DNA of 64,000 nt from Pectinophora gossypiella (taxonomy: Eukaryota; Arthropoda; Insecta; Lepidoptera; Gelechiidae): the NCBI RefSeq assembly GCF_024362695.1, contig NC_065415.1:5993438-6057437 (forward strand), in the 5' to 3' direction. Numbering within the stretch: position 1 is the stretch's first letter; every line of letters starts with the position of its first letter. The translations under genes and the position numbers were made by a program. Positions 14,127 to 29,100 of this stretch are shown here, piece after piece. The notes beneath the pieces are model-generated. The model did no database searches. It saw only the letters and a list, made by a program, of their open reading frames with translations, and had not been told where the DNA came from.

Positions 14127-17100
14127 CATATCAGGCGTCAAAAAGCCCTCCGGAAAGCGAACCCCGCCCGAGCATACCCATTATGCTTGCAGCGTTGCCT
14201 CTCTGGACCGCAAGTGAAATACGCTGCGCGAGGAAAAAGCCAGCTCGAGGATCTCCAAAGCACATCATATTCAGTGGATAATTTTATACGATAAAAAAGG
14301 AATTACATTTTCTTACTTGTAGAACAATGAAAATATTATGTTCTTAAATAATCAAGTGTCAAAGGACAAAAAGTTCAAATTAATTATCCACATAAAGAAA
14401 AAATGTCACGAATAAGCGGCGCGTGCCGTATCAACTATTTAAAAAAAGTAGCATCGATTGCACAGCTATTGCTTGGTACATGCACAAAGAAATTGTACTA
14501 AAACCAATTTTTATACCTATGCTGTTGGTTTTTGTTTCCTTTTTTATGCTAATTTGTTTACCATGCTGCCTATAATCCTAGGGCTTTAGCCAAGCAACGA
14601 TTATGACAATTGTCAAGTCTTAGTCCCACAGTAACGCAGACCTAAGTAACCTTGGTAATCTAAGGGGTTCTCAAACTTTCAAGATAACGGAGCACTCGCA
14701 GAATACCATTCATTTTATGGTACCCCATATCATAATGATTACAAATCAAAGACCCTGTAATTCAAAGAAGATCAGAAACTTTTATAATGCATTAAAATAT
14801 CTTTTAAATAATCTACTGATCCTTAGTTCCGTGGAACCCACTTTGGGAATCACTGGTCTAATGCAAGTCTGTCAATAGGTAGATACTTATACACTAGTTC
14901 CTCCACGACTTACTATTGACCAAGTTAAATATATCCCAAGTATTTGATTAACAACCTTCTTAATTCTTAAAGCCTATATTGCAACAATCACGCCTATGAC
15001 AAGTGACTATAAATATTTGTTGCAAATATGATTCTAGTGTAGGGTGTTTCCATTCATATTAGTTTACACATTCTGAGAGTATCAATGCTACCTTAGGACC
15101 TTAGGACACCAACATTAAACACACACACACACATAAATTTATAGCAATAAAACTCATTGCATATGTTGACGTGATAGACTATGGGACTATGGCTGATGAG
15201 CTGATAACGTGGTGAATAACCTATTGTATGTATTATACAATAAGTACATGATCATAATATTATATAAGAACGTTAACACCAAGAGACTCTACGAACTGTC
15301 TTTAACTTGGTGGTTCTTAAGGCAAGCCTTGTTAAGTCGAGTTATTGCACTTATTAGACCATTGATGCTCTATGGACGACATCGCCTAGCGGCTGCGGCG
15401 CAGTTACCTTGCTGACGATTTCGTCGTCGACGACGTCGTTGATCGAGTATTACGAACACATAATACGACAATCCTAAAGCCAAATTCTAATATTGCATAG
15501 CTTGTGCCCCGCATGCCTCTTGTGCCGCATGCCTCGCGATGTGGCGGTGCATGTGCTACGCACGTATTGACATAGCATGGCGTACGAGGCACATACCACA
15601 CAAATCTCGCAATATTAGTAAGATTAGAACTGAAGACTCTGGCAACCTATAGCAATGAGTTGCTAGAAGCATTTTAGCATTTATTTATAATATGTTGTGT
15701 GATAACCTATGTTTATAGTACAACACAAATAAGTTTGCACTTTCCATTTTCAAGTAGACTGGTTTTGTATGTCGAACAACGGATTTAAATAAATATTCTA
15801 TGGATATTTATATTTTTTTATCCCTTTTAAGGCAGACAGTTACATAAATGTATTTTCAGACATTCTGAACAGAACTGAGCTGGAAATAGTTTTCAACTTA
15901 TATGGGTTGATGATCAATAGAACTGTTATTTATTTTATAAATATGGTTTGTTTGTAGCATGGTAGAGCTTTCATCAACATACTCAGTAATTTTGTCGTCT
16001 CAAAATTTTTGCCAACATTGTGCTCATCGGATCCAGTCGTTTCGCCTACAAAACGATTTATTTGTCCTATCGCGAAGATAATCATATTATCTTGCCTTGG
16101 TAACCATTCTGTATTTTGCGTACCTCTGCCCATTCTTAAGAATAATTATAAATTTTAAAATAACTCAATATGTATTTTTTGTTTCAGGTTACCACAGCTT
16201 GCCGTCTCTGCGAAGATATTGTGCCTCCTGATGGTAAGTGTGATTTATATTTTAAAGTAATACAGAGCGTGGATTTTTGGAAAAAGTAATGCTGAAATAC
16301 ATTTTTTCAAATTTTTGCATCACCCCTAAAGCACTAACTACAATTTGACTGAAGCGTTAAAATTAAGTAATTTACATCGAGATCGACAGTTGTAACTTTC
16401 GTTGTAGTCACATCTAATAATCCAAGAGCTCAAATTACACTGGAATTCAGACGTTTTACACTAGCAAATGCTTATGTACTTATTGCATATTTACCAGTGA
16501 TAATACATACAATATTAAACTTACAAAGATAAAAACTCTAATGAATAAACACTGCTTACTGTGTGGTCTCATTCGGCTTCAGACAAAGAAAACCTTATTG
16601 GTATTTAAAAATTAATTGCTAAATCAAAATCAATGAACAACTCTGATTTAATGGATAAACTCTAAAAAATAAATTAAGCAATCAAAGGTTATCGCACACA
16701 TAAATGTCAATACATGGTTATGCACATAAAATCTCAAACGTTATTGATAATAAACGAGCCGATATTATGTAATTAAATAAGGAAGTACTATTTAAACCAA
16801 ATATTTATATTTTTGTAAGACTGTTTACAAATATTGATTTATTATAATAAACAATAGAATTAAACAAACTACGTTGCAAAACTTTACATTATTTATTTGT
16901 AGTGATCATTTGAAGGTTGATGATTTATTTATTTTGCTTGACTTTTTTCAAGTCCTTGCTCTTGAGACTTCAATAGTGTAGTAAAGTGCGATTGTTTGGT
17001 ACCGGAATTTTATAAAATCTGAACGAATGTGTGCTTTTTTATAGTTTACGTTTCGACGAAGTTCCTATTTATCATTTAGAAACGATCTACAAAGTTAAAC

Positions 17101-20100
17101 AACTTATGCTCCTGATTATATTTTTACGTTGTTGGTCCCGTGAATTGTCACACTTTGCATCTTTATATTATAGGTACCGTTTTACTTAAATCTTGAAATC
17201 GTTTTGTCATTTGCATAATCTAACACGTGCTTTTATACAACACGTGTCTTTACATATCATTTCATCCACCACGCTTCAAAGTTGAACGTAAATTGTTTTT
17301 TATCATATTAAATGTAATATAACATGTAAAAAGGTTGGTTAGCCTGTTTAAAAGGATTAAATTTGCGTTTTCAATTGACGCCGCTATCATTTTATTCACA
17401 TTAGCTGGGTTTGATGAGTCTGCGTCTACGCATGTACTAGTACTCCACTCAAATGTCTACAGTGCATCATTAATATATTTTTAATACGGTTGCGCTTTTT
17501 TTCTTTTCTTTTTTTTTGCTAAAGAACGGCAAATTTTTTATTCATCAATGATGATGATAATAAGTTGCCTTGAAGTAAATTTGGACGCTGCCTTTGTCTT
17601 GTTTCTTGCATTTTCTATGATCGTCCAGAAGATAAAAGTAGCATTAAGTTCGCATCATCGCTAAAAAAGGTTTATAGGCCTTTACTGTCTTTAACATATA
17701 TTGTTCCCTATGCAATCATCTACTGCTGCTCCTTTGTTTTAAGAAATTCTCTAACACTTTGCCAACAAACAATATGATGGGCACTTGCATGTATTTCTTG
17801 CTTAACCAACATTGTAAGATATTCTTTGTCTGTATAATGGGGTAAGGTGGGTTGCAACGCGACTTGCAAACTTGTACAACTTTAACGACTTTATGCCTCC
17901 AGTATCCACTTACTTGCCTTGGTGACGTAAAGAATTTCAGATTTAATTGCTTAAGGAATTGCATCTTTGACATTCTTGGTGTTTTCTTTAAGCTGAACTT
18001 CTTTACTGGTAGTTTTAGTACTTCGCTTTCATTTCCATCGTTTGCCTTTTGCCTATGTAATGTCTTAAGTTTGTTGGTGGGAACGGTTTCCAACCTGATA
18101 CTTATCTGAATAGTGTAGGGGAAGGGTCCGGATAATTATTAGTACTTGTTTCAATAAAGTAGTCACATTCTTCTTTTCTTTTTTTTTTCTATCTTCCTTT
18201 TTGCTTTCTAGAAAGCTGAGATTTAAGCATTTCCTACGGACTTTTAGCCAAATTCTCACTAACTATCAGTAGAGATAGTGATCAAACGGTACTTGTTATA
18301 AAAATAAATAAATTCTAATGATAATGGGGAAGAACTTGCAGCCACTATCTTTAGATCAGTGATAACCGAAATGAAACAATAAACCTTGCGCCTAATATAT
18401 CAGTCTACATCTATGTAGATAACATGCGTAACAAATAAAGTCTGCTTGTTTTTTTTTTGAGAATTTTACGTTTTCTTATAAAATATACGTAATATTTCGT
18501 CTCACGTATTTTCTGTTTATCAGCCGTTCCCTTTTTATAGATCAATGCCGTGTGTTGTGGGCTCGTAATGAGTTCTGAATTGTTAATAGGTATTGCAATT
18601 GATGTTGCATTTAAGAAACAGTAACGTTTTATCTTAAAAATCAATATAAATAAGAAGGTTATAATTATTTGTTGCCGATTTAAGTAGCTTATGTCAAAAG
18701 AGTGCACTGTACTTTATCGAACGTATCATAAGCATTAGATCCGGGAAAATAATATTGCGTTGTAGCTAACTAACGCATCGCAGTATGGCAGGTAAGTAAA
18801 TTCCCAACACCCATCGGACGGGGTATTTAGCGATCGCCTCCTATCATTTGCCGAGATTGTACGGCATCGGCTTACGATGAAGAAATTTACCTTTATTGAA
18901 TGGCGAGCTCATGAGATTTTCAATTATGAAATCGTGTCATAAAACCCCGGGCTACGCGCTGTTGGTTTAACACGAGTTTGTGTAATGATATCGAGCTTTT
19001 GCAAATTATGCGTAAGAAAACGGTTTTGAAAATATATTTAGGTTCTTTAAAAATAAGTGAAAATGGGCATTTGTTTGTAAATAAAATGCAGATCAGTTTT
19101 TTTTTTTAGAAATAAAGCTATTAAGAGGCTAGGCTATATACCTACGATATGCATACTACTGATTTTAATAGCATGTACTTTAAAATTAATGCGAGCCATT
19201 TAGTACATGCTGTGAATAGTCAGGTATTGCACGTATTCAATTAAGTGTTAGTGGAATAACATTAGGATCTAGTCGATCGATTCATGATCTACCATTTAGC
19301 ACCTATAAGTTCCGCATTCGGGTAATGGAATAAGTGTTTGGAATGTATTTAATATCTACGTACATTAAACAGATGACGTTATGATATGCTGATGTAGATT
19401 TTACGTATGATGACATGTTTTTGTTATAGCTACAGAAGTTGTAGTTTGCCAAATTGATTAAAGTTGAACTTCAGAAATAAAATTTTGACTGAGCGTTTTT
19501 TGCATAACAACAATCACTTCGAATACACGCGCGGTACAATGTTCTGTCATGTCCTGAGATCGATCAAAGGAATCATTTGAGTCTTGTACTTGGTACTATA
19601 GTCGAATAAGTATAGTAATAAAAATAAGTAGGTGCAAAATTGTAAATTGTAAATAGGTACTAAATACAGAATGTTGAATGTTTGGAAATTACAAAATTTA
19701 TAATTGTGATTCAATTGATAATATCAACATAGGTTTGCATAAAGTTTGAAATAAAAGTGATATTACATTCGTATCTAGTATATTTAATACTTACCTATCT
19801 CTTAACGTCATCAAAATTGAACTTCTATTTATGACAGCTCGTAAAACTTACAGATAAAACGATAATGAAAGTATACTTTATCACTTAGCCTATAGGCTTA
19901 GTTTTATTACGTAGGTATACTAGGTTATGGATTTCTTTAGAATGTTTGTTTTCCTTATCAATATTTATATTGGAGGCATCTTATTAGAATTGTAATTGTT
20001 GAAATATACATTATACTGATACGCTATGTATTAGGTTGCGGTGTATTTTTGTTTAATATTATTTCATATTGCAAGTAGTTTCACTTAATCTAATAATATA

Positions 20101-23100
20101 AAGAAGGTATAATGCCTTGTAGATACATTGGTCGATACACGTCTTTAGGACCAACCTCATTACCACCATCATAACCATCAGTTTCAGTAAACGTTTGTCA
20201 TTACTGTCTATCGATAATCCATTTAGTAACTTGTTCTATGACTATGTTCCATGAGTGAGGTACGTAAGTGAGGACTTTGTCAAGTAATACGTTTACTTTA
20301 CAAAGTACCATATTTAGTGTACATTTTCCTTCTATATTTTAAATGACTATAATTACAGATTATTCTTTATAATATATATTATCTTTGTCCCCAAAAAAGG
20401 ATATGTATGTGCATGTGTCTGTGTTTTTCCAACGGACTTTATTTTTAACTTCACTAAAATTTTAGGATATTTATTTTAATATCGAATCTAGTTTCTTGCC
20501 AGCGTCAACGCACTTTATCTGTAAAAAAAACAATTATTACGTGTTTGTTATCTGACGCGTGTGTGGCCGGCCTAATCCGTCTGAAAGGTAAGATAAGGCT
20601 AGCCGCAGATCGCCGCGGAACTGGGCTATCACAGGGCTATCACCTCCTTAGATACAAGATTAGGACTGAAAATTTCAAGTGGAAACATATTGCGTCCTAG
20701 TTTTTATCGAGTGTCATAACATAACATACATATATATTAAATGTAGCTTCAATAACTATGAATGGGGCTTATCAATTAGAGCACCATGATGCATGAGGTT
20801 TTATTAAGATGAAAGTAAGTATAGAGGAAAAAATATCTTCCGGGTATAATAAGTAAACCCACAAGCTACACGATGAAATATCTTTATAACTACTTACGTT
20901 AATGAAAGCATTCAACCCACAAAGGTTTCTTCGAATATTTTAGTTTTTCTTGTCCATATATCAGATAATAAATATTCTCGGACGTATGTAAACGATGTCT
21001 GCTTCTAATATATATTTGTTAGCTCATGTTATTTTTCTGATAGTCCCTGTCTAGACTTAGGTCTACTAATTTTATAAAAACATAATATATAGTTTAGAGA
21101 ATGTATTCATACGGCATTTGCCTTCAACGGAATCTAACATAGTGCAGACAAAAGAGGAGCGCTTAGGGCTTCTGATAAATGGTGGCATGGTTGCGCTTTT
21201 AGAATATGGATATAATTGTAATCGCTAAAAGCTATAGCAATTAACGTAAGTCTACTGCTATTTGCCCCCTGTTATCGTTCGTACTTTTGTAATATTTATT
21301 GATTATCAGTGTTCAAGTAGCATGAAAATTTCCGATACACTTGTCGGATAGTTTCGGTGGGTTTGATATGTAATCAACCGTTAATAATGCGAGCACTCGG
21401 GTCGACTAAGATAAGCTCAATGACAACGAACACTGACCTCCCAATATTGTAATGCACATTATAAAAGACCTCGTTGGCTGGAAGGAAATTAAAAACAAAA
21501 CAAGCGATAAGAAAAGTAATAAAGCAGATTTTAAATTTTGAATTCTAATTTTAAAATAATCCGTTGATGAGAGTAGCTTTGCCTGCTAATTTGCAGACGA
21601 TTAATAAGTATAGGTCGGTTGTATTGTACCTAATGTAAATAATTGAAGTAAACACCACGATATTTTCTGAACAGTGCATATATTTCTTTCTAGGCACACA
21701 GATCAGAACCTAAAAGAAAATCTTAGAACAGTCATCGATTTTATCCAAAAGTGGTTGTAGATTTATTTTGTGGTCACCAATCGAATTGTCTACATTAATA
21801 GAAATGGTTGACTGTGAATATTATAGGTTCAATTAGGTTGGCGTGACTAGTTATATCAAATCTGCATATAAAATGCTTTATTAACGCAGTGCACTTTAGA
21901 TTTAAAAATATGAAACTTGCTGTAAATCCATTAACATAATTAATTTTTGGACGGCTTTGGGAATGGCTTCGTTATTTTTAAGTGCGACTTGTTTTGGCGC
22001 GTTACGATTATTATGACAGTTTTAAACAGTCATCATGAATATATTGTAAAATGATTACGGACGTCGCAGTCATTCATTGGGAAATTAACTGGTTAAATAT
22101 GTGACGTGTGAGTGTTAGTTGAGTTGATTCACATACACAAATAATCATAACTTTACTGATTAAAGATATTATGTACGAGTTAGAGAAAGTTGTTGGGTCT
22201 TTTAAATCTACCCCGGTATTGTTTACAAAAAGTTAACGTGAAACGCAATACGGCTGAATGGTGACCGCGACGCGGTAGCCTATGCTTTCCCACCTGAATA
22301 TGACACCAGCTAACCAACTGCGAAAGATCCTAAAACAACAGTTAACAGTGTTGGAAAAGAAACTGCTTAAGGCAATAAATAAGATTTAAAATGTGTCGGT
22401 AATGTTAGTGAACCCTCACTCGATGGATTAGCCGAGCACGCCTGACCCATTGAAACGATCGATTGTTTCCTTATTGTGCTGCTTGTTACCGGCTCTAGCA
22501 ATAATTACAATACTTTTATAGTATTATTAACTCATTTTAATTTTAAATCGTTGCTTTTCAATTTTACTTTACCTATTGTTTATAGACGGCGATTGTGGAA
22601 GACTAGTTTTGTTCCTAATACTAATGCCAATAAGGGTTTTTTTGGTACATAAATCATAATCTCTCAATTTTAAGTTTCCCAGAACCTGTGCAATTTCTAG
22701 GTACTTAAATTCCAATATACCTAGCGGTATTATTTACACAAAGTTTAGAGAAAACATCAAATACAAATTAATAGTGCTACGTTGATAGATTGCGGTGTCG
22801 TCCTCAGAGAAAAGTTCATCTTTAATTACATTTCAAATGAAATTACAATTTTGAGGTTAACGAGTAAATTGAACATACTCGTGAAGTTCAGAAGGTCATA
22901 GGAGATAGGACGTTGATCAATATCGGCGTAATGAGGTGTCTCTTACAACTGGCGCCATTAAAATCCCAGTGAAAGCCAACAGTATAAGGAAACTAATTTA
23001 AACTGCCCGACACATAGTTGCCAGTGATACTTGTGATATGGACCACACGCAATAAAGGAAGGTGTCAGAAAATTTTCTCTTTTAACACTTGCAAAAACTA

Positions 23101-26100
23101 TCTTCGATGCAATAGACAAACACGTCGATTTGGTTTTCGGCAAAACCCGTGTTATTTTCTTGTTTAATGTTATATATTTGGATCCTTTTCGAACCAATCA
23201 ACACACTACATAGTGATGCACTTTCTACTATAACAATGTTAACAGTTTTAACTATAGCAACAGTTTAGATTCTAGTACAGGATCAGAGACATGTAAATTA
23301 AATTAAAATTCAAATTCAAAAATATCTTTATTCAGTAGGTAACATAGTTACACTTTGAATCGTCAATTTTTACATAACGAACGTCTAATCCACCTAAAAC
23401 TACTGCAGCTTCTCACAACTTGTATAGCCGGGGAAAAGAAGCTGCACACACCCTAGACGTTCTTTAAATAAATAAATAAACATAAAACATTGTTATACAA
23501 TTGAGTAATTTAGCTGCCTAATATCAGTTCTCAGACAGTTAAGCCCATGCATTCATATCTTCTAAATAATCACTAACTTTATAATAACCTTTTTTGCTAA
23601 GTTTCTGTTTAAACTGATGTCAAATGGTCAAAATTAGTTTCTTACGTTTATCTCATAATCTACTCTATCTGTAAAAAAGGAAATGACGTTAAGTTATAAA
23701 ATGACTCTGACGTCTTATAATATATTTTGTAATACAATCGCGAACGTTGTAATAAAATTGCCGTGACGATTAGAAATAGTGTAAACGATTGTGAAAATAT
23801 ACGATTGCGTATTTTATCGTACGCATGGGCAACGTATGAACATCGTTCAAACTTAACTCTTTGCTCATTCTTATGACGTTCTTAATGTTTACAGTGCAAC
23901 CGCATAAGCATAACGTATCCGTTTTTTTTACTTTCAAAATTAAATGGGCCCTTATATATCGAAAAGTCATATTTATGCCTTTTGTTACTTCTGTTACAAT
24001 TTTTCATGCAAATATTGTTACAAGTGTTTCAGTTTTTGTTTCAAATATAACGTCGTCTGTTGCTGGGATATTATTTTTTGTTGTCATTTGTTTGGTTATG
24101 TAATTGAATATTACTATGATAAAATAAATGTTCCCAGTTGTTGATTTGCTGTTTAGTGTACTTTATTTTTAATACGTTCTTTTATTATATTACTGTGTCT
24201 CGAGTTTTAATTCGATCTATGTTATGTAGTTAATGTTTCTGGATATTTTTTATCAACTTTGCTTTACATTGTTATGTTTGTGTGTTGTCAGGTGGTGATC
24301 TGCGGTGCGGTGCCATCAATGGTTCGGTCAGTGCGTCTGTACAGCCAGTGCTCCCATATGTACGTCAACGTGTTCCCAAACGGCACCGTCATGGCTCGCT
24401 CCGATGGAAACGACCAGCGTAAGTACTAGATCTACCATTAATCTACAAATCTTCTTTCTTGTCGTTCCCTCACTGCTGAGGATCTTGATCGTATGTGATC
24501 TTCCTCCACTGGGTTCGGTTGGTCCTGTGCCATATGTACAACTCTTTGTATAGGGTCCCCTGCTACCTGCTTGACCTGGTCCACCTATTCGATCGGCACT
24601 CTACAAATCTACTTCACTATTATTCTAAAACTGTCTTACTTACTTCGTGTTTTCAGTTTTCCAACATTATGTAAATAAAATATAGTCATACTATAAATTT
24701 ACCATCTTCATCAAGTTTATCATCTCGTCTTTTATCTATGAACAAGTGCTTCCTCCAATCGTTGTTGTGTAATCCCGTTCAACCCAGTTATGTCTTACTT
24801 TAACAAGCATAATTGGTTACATAAGTAGGTACTTTTAGTTCGATGAGCTATCCTAAGTAGCAAACTTAAACGACTGGGCATACCCAACGTATACGCCACA
24901 TTGTCAAATTCGTTCAGCTTACTTTTCTATGTGCTAGTGTTGCCAATTGATAGTCTATCGACTGTTGGCTGTTAGTAAAAACATCGATAGTTTTGATAGG
25001 TACTTTCGATAGTATTAAAACTCCGTCGATAATATTGTCAATATTTGAGCCGATTCTTTTGAAACGACTGTATTGATCGATACTATAGAAAGAAAAGAAA
25101 GAAAGAAACATTTATTACTTCCGGACACCACAGACAGACAGGTACATTACATTTAACACAGGACAGAAACCACACGGAAATCAATAAGTACATAGACAAA
25201 AAAAAAATACCAAAACAAAAAGAAAAACAAACCAAAATCATAAAAACAATAATAATAAAACTAAGTACTTATAGACAGACTACACACAGACAGGTGTACT
25301 ATAGACAGGTTATTATGCTATTTTAGAGATAGAATACTATAGGAATAGGGAGCTCTTTTTTAGATGAAATTAATCGATTGAAGAACTATCGATAGTTCGG
25401 CAACACTACTATGCGCACCTATCTCAACCGCGCCGCGTTGAAATTGGTTTTTACTACTTTACGGCGAGTAATTGCACTTTGTTTACTACATATATATTTT
25501 GTTTAGTACTCGTCCGTATTTGTTAGACTCTTTTCGTGCTACTTCAGATTTATCGGTATTAAGTATCGATTTGTAAATATACTTCCTTATTCTGGATTTC
25601 ATTAGCATATTTATTTGGATACCATCACGAAGCTTAAATGACATTGGATATTACACAAATATTGCAAATAGTAAAATTGGTTGGGACATCTAAGTAAATA
25701 AAACTCTTTTACGTTTTCCTCTGTAAAATGCTTACGTAAAGAACCTGTGTACGCATGCGTAGTAACACGAGGCGTATGCTGCAGTCGCTTGCGCAGCTAG
25801 ACGTGAGAAACTATAGGAATATGTCAATACTTGAAGGGTCAACGGCCACAGTAGGGTCCACTGTGCGATATACTAACGGGGTATGGTCAGGGACGCGGGT
25901 TTACGTTTCTTCTATTCAAATATGCAAAATAGCAAAGTTTGTTCAATTTTTGAACTAAGTTGTTATGATTATGTACCCCACAACATTGGGAATGAAAAAC
26001 TCCTTGTCTAAATGATTAATACCCTTTTGAATACAACGACAATTTGTTAATGAGAATCGAAAGATGTAATGCATGTAGGTAATGTGTAGGTGCATTAGGA

Positions 26101-29100
26101 AATTATGACAACAACGATTAATTTGTTAGTGTAATCAAGGATTTCCTTCTAGTAAGTGAAATTGCATGTATGGATTTATAGACTCTGACCTCGACGCTAA
26201 ACGTGACGAGTTGAAGGTCTGTCCCCCTGCCGGTATTCTTTACAATAACCGAAACGGTGTGCTCAAAAGTGCCCTCACTGTGCGGGGGAGTTCACCGTGA
26301 AGATATGGCTACATAAGCCATCGTCGGGCGCATGAGCGTCGTGCCGACTAGGAGTCGAAGTGGTCGCCATGACCGAATCGGTCGGAAATCATCAAGTACA
26401 ATCAAAATCATGAATTCAGGTGAAACATGAGTCCTTGGTTCGTTTTGCGATGGATGTGTCTCTGACTAGCCCAATTGGGACTACATTGTTTTTTTTTTTG
26501 ACGTGGCTTATTGTAGATTTGCCGCAAATGACATTAACTACTCGTGCGGACAAATTAAATATAGTGGCAAGCTTATTATGTTACGTTTTAAATTCAGGAA
26601 GAGTGACGTGGTAACGAATACTGAGGGCGATAATTCAGGTCATGATTCTGAGTTAATATTAAGTGGAATTTTCCGTCGCAAAATTCATGTATATTTATGT
26701 TTTTTGTTTTCAATTTTATACTTTTGCGATGGAAATTTTCACTCGATATTTACTCAGAATCGTGAGCTGATTTACACCCCGTACAAGTGCATAAAGGTAA
26801 CCATACAAGTATGTATGGGTGTTAGTGACATCGTAACGAATATGAGGGGGATGATTCAGCTCATGATTCTGAGTTGATATCAAGTGGAATTTCCTGTCGG
26901 AAAATTCATGAAAATTTTAGTGCCTTTTCTAATTATTCCAGTTCCATACTTTTGCGACGGAAAATTCCACTTGATATCAACTCAGAATCATGAGCTGAAT
27001 CATCCCTCTCATATTCGTTACTATGCCACTAATACCCTGTATAAGTTTGTCATTTGTCGATATATTAGCATTAAATTCTTAGAACGAATTGGTTCTAAGC
27101 AGTTTTCTGCCAGTCATAACAAATTGTTTTGATAATGATTACTGATAATAACGTACTTGCGACTCAGTGTTAAGCCACTCAGCCGCAATCTCAGACGGTC
27201 CTTTACTTCTTTTATACTCGAGTGTTTACATACGAAACCATTCAACCCGACAATGTGATAAAGTTTTGCTTCTATTTGAACAAGACTTGGCAATTATCGA
27301 TGAAAAAAGGATAAGTGTAGGTAAGACGGAATTTGCGAGTTCCGTTTCAACGGAACAAAATAGTAAAAATGCTTACATCGGCTTGTATTAATTTTGATAG
27401 AACACGAGGAAGAAATATTTTACAATTCTCATAATTTACAATTTATTGACATAAGACTGAACATTAAATACTGGACGCTAAGACATATACCTCAATCTTT
27501 TAATTTTTTAATATGTAATAAATCTTAGTCTATTAATAAAAGAAAAGTAACATTAAAACAATCACTTTTTACATACATTGTACACCAACTATTCGGCAAA
27601 GTAAATTTATCTAAATATACAAAAATTATAACCACATTTCTATTCAATACTCCAGTGAAATCATCGCCCACGTTTGCGAATATGTAATGTATTATTCTTA
27701 CTGTGAAATTACTTAATATTTGTTGTAAAAGTATGCAACTTTTAGCACCGTCACTAGTGCAAACAAGTAATGCTTTCACCTTTTATTTTGCACGTGCCTT
27801 TACTGGTTTGCTAAAGAATTATCGCACATTCTTCTACGTGAAAGGAACAATGGCAGGTTATTGGAAATATGGAAATATTTGTCTGCTTCTATTATGTGTT
27901 GAAAGGTTGATCCTAAGTACATAAATCAATGTTTTCAATGATCGCATGCTGGTGTTGCCCGATAGCGATAAGCGCTGAATGAAGGAAATCGACAAACACG
28001 CCGGCGGGGCCGATATCGAGGTCCTGAAGTGTTTGTTGTCCTGACCTGATTGGCCGCTTCCATGGCTAAAGTTACGTAGTAGACTGTACGTTACCTTTCT
28101 GTCCTAAAAGGAAAACAATTTTGTTAACCTAGCAATGTTGTTTAGCAGGAAGTGTAGAGTACGTGCGATGTCTAGCGTCTTACACCTTATTTACGATTCA
28201 CGAAGTTCATATTACACAAAACATGCCACTAGTGACCTAATAATGTATGCAGCTATTGCATTTATCAGCATTTGGACATGTAACTTAGTGTTTAAGTGCA
28301 TGTGTTATTAGGTGGATTATTGCATCAGACTTATCGTCTTACGTAATTAAATCAAAACAGTATGTACCTATCCCAGAACAGAAAATAAAGGTACTTACCT
28401 ATTTATCTATATATAAGAGGAGAAAAACAATCATTGTTATTTTTAGGTGATACACATATAACTGTCTGCTCAAGTAATTCGTGGTAACCTATTATTGGCT
28501 CAACGACATAACTTTAAGATTTATTAAATTGTATATTTTGTTTTGTTGTTATTCAGATAAAAAAGTAATAAAAAGAAATCATATGCCTTGTTTTTATTAA
28601 AATTATTTCTATGTCGTCTCCATATCTCCGGCCTATGCAATCCCGGACTTCTGGAAGGCGTGCGTGGGGATTAAAATTATTATTAACAGTTTCGGTAGGC
28701 AGTTCTACATTTGAAGGATACTTTATCAATTAGATGTGGTACAAAGCATGGTCCATGACTGCTTTTAAAGTATTTTCTAAAGCAAGTTCAAGTGCCACAA
28801 ACCGACCTTACATACCAAATTCAAATCTAATAAAAACTTTCTAATAATAATTAATAGGCGTTGAAAGATAATAATCTAATATGAAGAATCGGAACAATAA
28901 TCGCGTGAGAATAAACATTTATTCGTTGGTAAGAAGAAAAAAATAATCACTTGACCCGTGTTAGCATACGTGTTAGTTGTGAGGCAATAAAATAAACTAC
29001 ACAGCCAATATTAAATTTAACGATTTAATATTGCATCACCAATATCAGAAGGTCTTCCCTTCTTACCTCATTTATATGTCATTCCAAACGAAGGAGAGGT

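Larger units (their letters stand above)
10763..16197 (+). other. FGF intron 1 (inferred)
   Basis: GT donor at 10763 and AG acceptor at 16196-16197. It contains a SINE fragment, two copies of a 135-bp module, a TA microsatellite and a 14-bp palindrome CGTCGTCGACGACG at 15422-15435. No other gene is recognised inside. Confidence 0.5.
16234..24291 (+). other. FGF intron 2
   Basis: GTAAGT donor at 16234 and GTTGTCAG acceptor ending 24291. Mostly unique AT-rich DNA. It holds an unplaced minus-strand reading frame (17716-18093) and one LINE 3' end (23290-23480). No other gene is seen. Confidence 0.75.

Noticed and set aside
15119..15133. Short (AC)7 run
   Set aside because: Too short and common to be informative.
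23861..24103. Hydrophobic 80-codon frame just before exon 3
   Set aside because: It is composed of T-rich intron sequence, which gives F, V and I codons by composition alone. It ends before the acceptor and is not in frame with exon 3.
26503..26877. 124-codon plus-strand reading frame
   Set aside because: It lies within the first hairpin and linker of composite foldback MITE 1. The palindromic sequence, not selection, keeps it open.
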